Part shown: positions 39,898-47,500 of the stretch, one piece after another
Numbering within the stretch: the stretch's first letter is position 1
Layout of the letters: each line of letters starts with the position of its first letter
Assembly: GCA_030141605.1 (NCBI GenBank)
Contig: JAQGDQ010000154.1
Location: 410,001-457,500, forward strand
DNA from: Tubiluchus corallicola
Taxonomy: Eukaryota; Priapulida; Priapulimorpha; Priapulimorphida; Tubiluchidae
DNA: 47,500 nt
Direction of reading: 5' to 3'
Notes under the pieces: generated by a model
Database searches by the model: none
Seen by the model: only the letters and a program-made list of their open reading frames with translations
Told to the model about the DNA's origin: nothing
Program-made: the position numbers and the translations under genes

Positions 39898-40222
39898 CGA
39901 CGCGTTCAGACTAGCGAGTTTTCAAGCTCGCAAGTGTGAACTGCTTTGCGGGTTGCTGTAGTCAAGTTATTGTAAACTCTCCGACAGTTACTGCGAGTTG
40001 GTTTCCTGCGAGCTTTTGTCTAGTGTGAACATCACGTTGAGTTACTCGCGACGCTTCTTGCGTTGTATAAAAAAGAGAGTGTCAGCTCGCACTTATTGTC
40101 GGAGAGTAACTCGCAAGAAGTTTTGCCAACTAGTCTGAACACGTTTGCGAGTTACTGGGCAAGTTAACTTGATAAGTTACTTGGCGATTAACGAGACAAA
40201 ACTTGTTAGTGTGAGCGCGCTG
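39898..40222. mobile_element. PIF/Harbinger-type MITE (325 bp, TAA target duplication)
   Basis: The element is flanked by direct TAA at 39895-39897 and 40223-40225. Its 21-bp ends match in inverted orientation at about 15 positions; the best part is CGCGTTCAGACTAG on the left against CGCGCTCACACTAA read from the right. The interior is also partly self-complementary: CTCCGACAGTTACTGCGAG near 39976 faces GTCGGAGAGTAACTCGC near 40099. GAGTTACT-like words recur. There is no ORF, so it would be non-autonomous. A three-base TWA duplication is typical of PIF/Harbinger. Confidence 0.7.
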
Positions 40223-40685
40223 TAAAATAGGTTGATATTCTGGTTTAAGTCATTAGTTTAAACTGTGAAAACTAGAATTATTAGACCTCAGTAACTAAAA
40301 TCCTAAGCAGCTAATGAGTTGAAGAATATTTTTAATACCTTAGAGAATTGGTTCCTGAACTCCAAATTAAGACTTCAAGTGCTCTTGGAGTCATAATTTG
40401 GGAAGCCTGGAATGCTGAAGTCTTGGAATCATGGCTATTGTGTAGAATTTAAAAGATCAGAACGTTTTTTGAATGGCCACTTGCGTAAATTTAACAATTC
40501 ATTTATGGAAAATATATTGATCATTTTATCTCTCTGGTCTGCATAAGAAAATGTAATTATTATTAGGTCTAATATTATATTGATTAATTTTACTGTATGC
40601 TTAATTGTTGTGAGGCTAAAGAGGTTTATTTGATTCCTTAAACTATTTTAACTTTAAAATGCATTATACACCATCTTTGTTTCAG

Positions 40686-40767
40686 ATTCCGAAGATGAGA
40701 AAAACGGGTTTTTGCAACGATCCGGTGGAATGGCGAGCAAGAAGAAGAAAAAGAAACGACGACACAG
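40686..40767 (+). CDS. Vsx: Vsx homeobox gene, coding exon 2 (acidic patch, NLS, homeodomain N-arm)
   Basis: This 82-bp internal exon lies between a pyrimidine-rich acceptor (ATCTTTGTTTCAG) and a donor CAG|GTAAAA. Joined to exon 1 it encodes D153-H179 plus two bases of Arg180. It opens with DSEDEKNG; vertebrate VSX2 also carries a DSED motif between its N-terminal region and its homeodomain. It ends with six lysines followed by RRH (residues 171-179), a basic stretch that should act as nuclear localisation signal and forms the flexible DNA minor-groove arm (homeodomain positions 1-4). Phase is 1 on entry and 2 on exit, fitting both neighbours exactly. The exon is too short to stand out as an ORF and was found by following the reading frame back from the homeodomain exon. 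The position just before Arg5 of the homeodomain is, to my knowledge, a conserved Vsx intron site. Confidence 0.92.
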
Positions 40768-40793
40768 GTAAAAAGTGGTTAGTTTTGTTTCGA

Positions 40794-40797
<4 letters not shown>

Positions 40798-40831
<34 letters not shown>
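40798..40831. repeat. (TA)n microsatellite 31 bp after Vsx exon 2
   Basis: About 17 uninterrupted TA units close to the exon 2 donor site. Confidence 0.93.
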
Positions 40832-40834
<3 letters not shown>

Positions 40835-40849
40835 GTGAACACCCCTTTC

Positions 40850-41070
40850 ACACAAAATGTAAGTTTCTGTTGAAGCCAAGTTATGCATATGGCCTGTATA
40901 AAAGCGGTCGTCTCTGCTCTTTTACTAGTCCAGGTCCAGTTAGTGTAATCCACAACAGTGTAAACTCTAGTTCATCATTCTTTTTGAACCTACTTTATGT
41001 AATTTGGCAATAAAGCTATCGTTTTACTTACACATCATTCTGCTGTTTAGTGGATGGATGTCAGAAGAGT
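40850..41070 (+). mobile_element. possible decayed LTR remnant
   Basis: CTGTATAAAAGCG near 40896, AATAAAGCT near 41009 and, further on, TGGATGTCAGAAGAG near 41053 follow the order TATA box, polyadenylation signal and tRNA-Leu-like primer site found in the LTR element at 47.0 kb. The ends are not definable and there is no second LTR. The match could be chance. Confidence 0.25.
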
Positions 41071-41568
41071 TACAGACAGCCTCCGCATCTGCTGGTACCG
41101 AACCAACCTGGGTAGTTTTACCACACGTCGGCGAGGTGCCGCCGGCAGTTCAATATAACGATTATAAACATTATACAGTGCATTAGAATCATTTAGTGCA
41201 CCTAACTAAAGATTTACACTGTTAACTAGCAAATCCATCAAGTGTTAGAAACTAAAACTACTAGTGCAATGTAGTGCATAAAACACAGGCATTTAAAATA
41301 AAGATAAACTTATAGCATACGATAAAATGTACAAGCACAAGCACACTAAATACCAATACGATGTTGACAATGACAATATGACATAACTAAACATACACGA
41401 TTATCAAATACGCATTAAAATTACATACAATAAATACAGTAAAAAAAACATTAAAATGCACTGAAAAAATAAATTGTACATAATACACATGTTGTTTAAA
41501 GCGCCAATAATCACATGCATTAAAGCAAATTAAACAAACATTAAAAATACACTGAAAAACATGATTAA

Positions 41569-41920
41569 TATATATATATATATATATACGCATACGCATA
41601 CACATACACATACATATACATACATATACATACATACACATATATGCATATATACATATATACACATATATACGTATATATACATATATGTATATACACA
41701 TATATACATATACACATATATACATATAAACACATAAACACATATACGCATATACGCATATACACATATACGCATATATACACATATACGCATATACACA
41801 CGCATATATATATACGCATATACATACACGTATACACATATACACACATATACATATATACACATATACATATATATATACATATATAGATACATAATAT
41901 ATATATATATATATAATAGA
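41569..41920. repeat. CATATA / CACATA alternating purine-pyrimidine array
   Basis: About 350 bp of TA, CATA and CGCATA units. Almost every step alternates purine and pyrimidine. Several repeat-derived Tyr/Ile/Val-rich frames occur here. Confidence 0.93.
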
Positions 41921-42536
41921 TATTTTCTCCACTTCTGTGTAATATTGTTCTTACTCTTCATCTGCAGCTTGCAGAACTAGATGCCTGTTATCTTAACAGT
42001 AATGATGTCACATATTCTGCTAATATCAAAATAAAGAACGCAACGCGAAAACAGAAATTTTGGAGGAAAATTGAAAATAAACAAGAAGATTTGCTCAGAT
42101 AGATAAGCTATTTTGTTATTACTGAGTGCCTGTTTGCGATTTGCACAGTTATACTGCACAGTCATCCTGATTTCATTCCACGTGAAAACATGACTCTATT
42201 ATTGCAATTGAACAAACTGTTATGAAATCATACAAGATGGAAGTTGCTTCAAATTACGATTAGATGTGTCGAGAGACGGGAATATTCCCCCAGGATAAGA
42301 AGTAGTGGAAACTTGCAGCTGCATGCATGGAAAATAAGGCAAATTATGGCCGCATTTTACTCTAAAAAAGGATCGATTTAATGTAGCAAAAGGAGCAAAA
42401 AATAAAAAACACACAAGTTCCATACTCGCAATGTAAACTTTTTTTAGCATTGTTTATTGCAAAGATCGTAGCTTCATTTGTCACAGTCATATGAAGTTAG
42501 GCCCATTATTTCTGCTTGTTTGTTCTAAAAGTGAGT

Positions 42537-42800
42537 ATAAATTCAGTGTTTCGCTTTGCTTTGTTCTAAAATAAAATAATTACTGTACATTGCTTTGCAT
42601 CGTCTCAATTTAATTGTTTTAATTTACTTTTTTCTTGACTTCAATCTAATTTGATATTGTGAATTTAATTTAATTTAAGTTAATTTACACTACACTTATT
42701 TCCTATACTTCGCTTTGCTTTACTTTATTTTACTTTGTCTTCTATAGTACATTACTTTTTTCATTTAGCTATGCTTTCAATTTATTTTCATTTACAAAAT
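42537..42800. repeat. low-complexity TTTGC / TTTAC / TTTAA-rich tract
   Basis: Degenerate CTTTGCTTTG, TTTACTTTATTTTAC and TTTAATTTAATTT words without a fixed period. Confidence 0.6.
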
Positions 42801-43174
42801 TAAAACCTATTTTAACTGTGAAGTAATAATAAAATGCTTCCTTATTCTACAGTTTATTGTCATTGTTCTTATTGAATTAACTTCACCTGTAACAGTGCAA
42901 CGACAATACGTACAACTTGCGTCATCGCGCTTACTTTCTTAACGTGCAAATAAAACTCAACAACTCAATGAATATTTTAGTATCATCTCCTTGCTAAAAC
43001 ATGTTTTTCAAAAACCCCTGCTTCTCTTGCTGCTGAATACCTGCATATAAGCCTTACAGGTATAAATTGGCACTTAGAGAAGTTGTTGTTCAGCGGCGTA
43101 GAAAACGTAGAGAGAGAGAGTAGTTTGATCCGCACAAAAGAAGCCATGGAGGCAAAGCATGGCTTCATTGAGCG

Positions 43175-43335
43175 TAATAGCTGATTAGTGGCGAATAAGT
43201 GGGCTTATCCTACGCTGAGTCGTGCTAATCAGGCAATTTCACCTTTACCTACCTGCTGCTAGTACCTGGAGTAATCATTAGCGGTTCGTTTCTAGCTTGA
43301 TACCGCCTCCCTGCTCTAACTAGACAAAATCAAGC
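43175..43335. promoter_or_regulatory. candidate intron 2 regulatory block
   Basis: CTGATTAG (43181-43188) and its inverted copy CTAATCAG (43225-43232) are 36 bp apart. TAATCATTAGC follows at 43272-43282. The block is much less AT-rich than the rest of intron 2 and has a CACCTTTACCTACCTGCTG core. Role inferred from site arrangement. Confidence 0.3.
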
Positions 43336-44578
43336 TAATAGAAGAAACGTGATAAATTTGCTAATACAGACCCAATCAAAGAGAAGAGAAAGGAAAGGCA
43401 CTTGCTGGCTTCCGCGAACCCGGGGCGGCCTTCGTGCTCTGCTCCTCAAAATATGGCTAATGAGGGTACAACGGGCACGTATCAAACTCAGGTTTAATTG
43501 CTCATAATTTTCTATTCGGGAAATTACATCCTTCTGCTCTTGAACTGCACGCTGACAAGGGCATGTTGCCGTTGCCCTAAAACGATAACGCAAGTAGTGT
43601 GGACACGCCTTAAAAAGCTCCAACTCGAACTGAACTAATCTAGCTGAAGTGAGCAAATCGGCTTTATTCGTTACTTACTTGACAGCCAATAACGTTTGTT
43701 AATTGCACTGGGATCCTTATCTGTCTTGAAGATATGCCGTCTGCATGCGTTATGGCCAATCTCATCTGGCAAAGTCCCTTTGCATGGCTACTTTGCTAGA
43801 CTGGACATTTTGAGTCAGACTGCATTTGTCTTTCTATTATTGCTGTCTAGTGACAATAGTAATATTACGTTCTACAGTCTTATTAGACTTTGGCGTACTA
43901 ATACTAAACCAAACAAAGAAATGAGGACCGCAAAGACCAAGGACAGTAGTTCAATTCCTGAGATAGACGGACTTTTACCATTTCTAACCGGATTGGTTAA
44001 ACATTTTGTTATAAGGCCTTTGCAGTCTTATTGTATATATATATATATATTTAATACTAAGACATATATGGTGCACATTGAATTGTAGTAGTTATCAGTT
44101 CGAAAATGAATATAATATTTTTGCAAGGAGAACAGTGAGGGAAAAGGCTTTGATAGAAAACCAACAGGTAATGGTTAATATGGCTAGAGACTGCATCGAA
44201 TGCTTAGAATGTAATGATTTTAATTTCTTAAGCACAACACAGCTGCAATCAATTCTAAATTACATTGTAATATGTTAATTTGCAAGAAATTGTATTGCTT
44301 ATATATTTTATCAGAAATACTAGGCCCATTAATTCTTTTTACTATCGTTATTTTGTTTTTATTACTAATCGTGTAAAAAATCTTTACTACTAACACTTTT
44401 ATTATGAATTACTTATGAAAAGTATATTAAAAATAAAATGATGCTAATAATAATAATTAGTAATTTCTCTTATAACATCAACCATTGAAAATTAAAAGAA
44501 ATAAATTAAACAAAAATGAAGAAAAAAAATTTAAATTTGAGCACTATATAAGTTTGTTTTTTGCTAATTAAAAAGATG

Positions 44579-44581
<3 letters not shown>

Positions 44582-44640
<59 letters not shown>

Positions 44641-44650
44641 GAGCGAAAAG
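44582..44650. repeat. (GA)n microsatellite
   Basis: About 50 bp of pure GA followed by AAAGAGAG-type degenerate units. A Lys/Arg/Glu-rich frame here is a by-product. Confidence 0.95.
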
Positions 44651-44804
44651 AGGGCAGAAGGAACGGAGGCATATATAATTCAGAAGAAAGGGAAAAAGAA
44701 AAACGAAGAAAAACTAGAAAAAAATAAGCAATTGGTGTGCGAATGAATGAATATACGAATAGAACAATAAATAAACATGTGGATACATGTAGAATAACGA
44801 AATA

Positions 44805-44860
44805 ATTAATAAATAGTAATAATAAATTACTAAATAAATAAATAAAGATAAATAATGAAA
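44805..44860. repeat. AATAAATA-rich tract
   Basis: AATA/AAATAAAT units for about 55 bp. Confidence 0.7.
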
Positions 44861-45687
44861 ATGTCATACTTTTGTAAACATGCCTTTGTCTGACGAGCGA
44901 GCCCTGCCTGACCACGCTTCTCTTGAATACTCCCACATTGTATGTTTGATTAGATTCTGTAATTTGTTAACTGTTCTTCTCGGATTAACTTTTTTCCTTT
45001 TGCTTTTCTCAACATTAAATTGAGCAGTGAGCAGTTCATCGCCTCTTTTCCAGCACTCTCCTCGCAATTTAATAACATTACTTCATCTCCTCGGTCCAGT
45101 GACTTCCTATACACATTCATTAAAAATATTACTGACAAATTGGTACTTATTGCTATTAAGTTGTTGGAAGAGAATAAAGTCTACTATAAATTTGATGTTT
45201 CAATGGAAATCTGGCGAGTTATCTGGGAGCTAATGGCGTGATAAGATAAGTAAGCCATTTCGTTGGCAGACGCCCGTCTGACTTAACCCTTTATCACGTC
45301 TTTAAAAGACCGCTGATATAATTAAATGAAGGGTTGTCAGGAGATGGAAGCAGACAAGTCTTTGGTCGACCGAATAACATGGCGCAAATAGAATTAGGTT
45401 TTGCTTCTTCGCCATGTAATGGAAAAGACAAAATTGAGTTTGTAAATTAGAGTTTATACGCGCACAGAGCGCCCACTGTTCTACTTGGCTAATCTAGCTA
45501 CTTTTTCACAAGCTGGTAGTAACAAATTACATTATTTTTGTGTATTTTATATACGTAAATAAGTTTATAATTTTTTTCTGGTGTACACAAAAACGAATAC
45601 GTTTTGAATTAGCACACATTTTTATTTTTCGCCAATATAATGTTGAAACTTGTTCTTGGTATTCGCATTTGTTTGTATACATATACA

Positions 45688-46178
45688 CAGTTTCTGGAAT
45701 ATCTGAGCTATCAGATTTCCTTGAAATTTAATTATGTTGAACACATTTGTGCACAAAGTCCAAAGTATCACAGAAAATTCCTTAAAATTCAATAATCTGA
45801 TTTGTGCACAAGATGCAACATATCAAAAGCTAGGAATTTATTTCATTAATTTCATTAATCTTATACACATAGTTGTGCGCAACTTTCAGAACTTATTTCT
45901 CAAAATTCAATCGTGTTATGCACAGTAGTTAACAATTTTTAAAATATCGGATCTTTGAAATTTTCTTGATATACGCAGTTGTTCAAAAATTTCAAAATGC
46001 CGGAGCTACTAAGTTTTCTTGAAATTCTGTTATGTTATTTACACAGTTGTGCACAAAGTTATAAAGTTTCAGAGCCACGGAGCATTCTTGAATTTCGTAC
46101 ACAGTTGTGCATGAATTTCAAAATATCAGAGCTTAATATTTCATTGAAATTCAGTCAGTACACACAGTTGTGCATCAC
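45688..46178. repeat. degenerate satellite, ~50-75-bp unit
   Basis: About eight diverged units with the plan TTTCAAAATATCNGAGCTA, then TTTTCTTGAAATTC, then ACACAGTTGTGCACAAA. The clearest units lie between 45984 and 46178. Unit length varies from roughly 50 to 75 bp. The array ends about 280 bp before homeodomain exon 3. The ORF at 45979-46221 is a by-product of the array. Confidence 0.8.
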
Positions 46179-46455
46179 TACAATTCAAAAAACATGTGAT
46201 GCTTTTGACAGATTAATTTAAATTCATAAGATCAAGTATATAGATGAAATATACGAACCAATAGTAATTTTTTTTATTATTTAAATTATTTTGACTATTT
46301 TGATTATTCATTATAAAATTAATAGAGCTGGTGTGATTTTCAATTAATTATTTTATTTTGTGTTAATATTATTATTCATTCTGGACATGTTAATATTTAC
46401 TATCTAGTTTACTTATTTTTTACATATGTCACTAACGATATTTTATAATTTTCAG

Positions 46456-46579
46456 AACGATATTTACAAGCTATCAGTTAGAAGAATTAGAAAAAGCGTT
46501 TAAAGAAGCTCATTATCCAGACGTATATGCTCGAGAATTATTATCACTAAGGACAGATTTACCTGAGGACAGAATACAG
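46456..46579 (+). CDS. Vsx: Vsx homeobox gene, coding exon 3 (homeodomain residues 5-46, gene continues)
   Basis: This 124-bp exon encodes 42 residues (180-221 of the model), covering homeodomain positions 5-46. It starts [16 protein letters not shown] and ends LPEDRIQ. Core residues L16 and F20 are present, with paired-class features P26, D27, Y29 and R31. Helices 1 and 2 are complete; helix 3 (VWFQNRR, including residues 47, 50, 51 and 53 that contact DNA) must lie in the next exon outside the window. The acceptor is TTTTCAG, with a good branch-point match CTAAC at 46432-46436, about 21 nt upstream. The donor is CAG|GTGGGT, leaving phase 0 between homeodomain residues 46 and 47, a very common homeobox intron site. 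Compared with the vertebrate VSX2 homeodomain as I remember it, Lys replaces Asn at position 21 and helix 2 reads LLSLRTDL rather than MLAMKTEL. Both changes are conservative. No CVC domain or stop is visible. Confidence 0.95.
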
Positions 46580-47040
46580 GTGGGTGTGTTAGTTTATTCA
46601 TTGCAGACAAAGCGACATCAGATATGTTATCACTTATTAAAATCCCTTCAAGCAAAATCCAAGTTTCTGCAATTCTTGTTCACTTCTTTCTTTGCGCCTC
46701 TTCGTTGTTTATTAACTTTATGAATAGAAGGATTCTATATATAAGACCAGTATGAAGCGTTTACTTTCGCAATTGATTTGATTGTGGTGATTTTATTAAC
46801 TCGATTTAATATAGTAATTTGATTTAGAATTAAAAATTAGCAATATCAATTTAATTTGCGATCTTGGTTCATGATTTTTGTTGCAAGAGAAGATATGGCA
46901 AAGCAAAACAAGCATTTAAACAGCGAGATTTTCCAAAGAAATATTTCAACTTTCAAACATTGCACAACAATGGTTTTTAACAGTAAATTAATGCACCTAA
47001 AGCTCTCAACTTCTCATCCTGTTTAGGAATAAGTATATAT

Positions 47041-47433
47041 TGTTACGAAGGCAGATTATGACCAACCCCCTATTGTTAGTAATGGGTATGGTTGAGAATC
47101 ACAGTAATGCAAAAGTACCTGTATAAAACAGAACACATGCCGTAATTTGACGATTCCAACCTGGCCTTTCTGTCTATAAGGGTGAATGCTGTAGGTTTGC
47201 TGATTTTTATACAAAAGTCTGTTCACATGTCATGGGAGCTACTGGCTGTGCATTAAAGTTTATTTTGCATTCGTATTCTTTTTACTTTTCTCGTCTGCCG
47301 AAAAGTATTTCATAACTTGTATGCCGCTCTATACATCCTGAGACGGATCCGCGCTGGAACCCAGATCCGTTACTCTGGTGCACAGAAGTGGGATCCTAAA
47401 TTGGCGCCTGGAAAAGAACCCGGATCCGTTACA
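47041..47433 (+). mobile_element. 5' LTR of a Ty3/gypsy-like retrotransposon
   Basis: The left edge TGTTACG and the right edge CGTTACA (ending 47433) form a terminal inverted pair matching at 6 of 7 bases with the standard TG...CA ends. Inside, TATAAAA at 47122-47128 and ATTAAA at 47252-47257 give the expected U3-R order. One spacer base after the right edge, a primer-binding site complementary to tRNA-Leu begins. The coding part (gag-pol) would lie to the right of 47500, so family assignment rests on LTR edges and primer choice only. If the right edge is instead the near copy ending about 47375, the LTR is about 335 bp. The element is in the same orientation as Vsx. Confidence 0.72.
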
Positions 47434-47500
47434 CTGGTGTCAGAAGTGGGATATATTCTGAGGAGACAGATCGGCGCAAAGGTACCCGGATCCGTTACAC
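47340..47500 (+). repeat. short tandem repetition of the LTR edge plus primer-binding site
   Basis: The segment containing GATCCGTTAC followed by the primer-binding site occurs at 47364, 47423 and 47489, at spacings of 59 and 66 bp. The last copy is cut by the window end. The copies differ by substitutions and small indels, so they are not a recent exact duplication. Confidence 0.7.
47435..47452 (+). other. tRNA-Leu primer-binding site of the LTR element
   Basis: TGGTGTCAGAAGTGGGAT is the exact complement of the 3' end of animal tRNA-Leu(CAA) with its CCA tail, as I remember that tRNA (...ATCCCACTTCTGACACCA). Gypsy-type elements of marine invertebrates commonly use this primer. A near copy, with CA in place of the second T, lies at 47376-47394. 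Confidence 0.75.

Larger units (their letters stand above)
40768..46455 (+). other. Vsx intron 2
   Basis: A 5,688-bp phase-2 GT-AG intron (GTAAAA to TTTTCAG) that splits the homeodomain before Arg5. It holds TA and CATATA simple repeats, a possible decayed LTR near 40.85-41.07 kb, a GA array, a compact candidate regulatory block at 43.18 kb and a degenerate satellite at 45.69-46.18 kb. The stretches 41.95-42.5, 43.35-44.5 and 44.9-45.65 kb show nothing I can name; the open frame at 43696-44088 (130 codons) resembles no family I know. Confidence 0.9.
46580..47500 (+). other. Vsx intron 3, 5' part (runs off the window)
   Basis: Starts with donor GTGGGT in phase 0 between homeodomain residues 46 and 47. 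The first 460 bp are plain AT-rich sequence. From 47041 onward it is occupied by the LTR of a retroelement. Confidence 0.85.

Noticed and set aside
43696-44088. 130-codon ORF in intron 2 as a nested gene
   Set aside because: No recognisable domain, no codon pattern distinct from the AT-rich surroundings, and it ends in a TA repeat.

Overview
This is animal nuclear DNA. It is AT-rich, carries large simple-repeat arrays and has long introns with GT-AG borders. It contains one protein-coding gene that I can recognise: the 5' part of a Vsx (Chx10/ceh-10 type) paired-class homeobox gene on the + strand. Three coding exons join in frame: 25373-25829, 40686-40767 and 46456-46579. Together they encode the N-terminus, the octapeptide-like motif (core FAIQELLGL), a 'DSED' acidic patch, a basic nuclear localisation stretch, and homeodomain positions 1-46. 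The rest of the homeodomain (WFQNRR helix), the CVC domain and the 3' end lie beyond position 47500. The species cannot be fixed from the sequence. A bilaterian with a medium or large genome is most likely. A tRNA-derived SINE and an LTR element primed by tRNA-Leu fit many marine invertebrates.

Layout: 1-25,130 is upstream DNA with no recognisable gene. It holds microsatellites, two minisatellites (20.1-20.85 kb and 23.03-23.55 kb), one copy of interspersed family B (12.68-13.26 kb), both copies of family A (11.1-11.6 and 17.45-17.98 kb), a tRNA-derived SINE (22.26-22.44 kb) and several less AT-rich blocks that could be regulatory. A GC box and TATA box at 25.14-25.20 kb precede exon 1. Two short upstream ORFs sit in the presumed leader. 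Intron 1 (14.9 kb) holds candidate regulatory blocks, an exact 20-bp tandem repeat with homeodomain/POU-like sites, a 129-nt hairpin, further microsatellites, the second copy of family B and a 325-bp PIF/Harbinger-type MITE with TAA target duplications. Intron 2 (5.7 kb) holds a possible decayed LTR, simple repeats, one compact candidate regulatory block and a degenerate ~50-75-bp satellite just before exon 3. Intron 3 begins at 46580 and is entered at 47041 by the 5' LTR of a Ty3/gypsy-like element, whose tRNA-Leu primer-binding site is visible. That element runs off the right edge.

Nearly all other open frames are translations of simple repeats or chance ORFs in AT-rich DNA. I see no sign of a new multi-gene system. 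The points most worth checking are the exon model, the candidate regulatory blocks, the intronic hairpin, and the mobile and tandem repeats inside and next to a developmental regulator.
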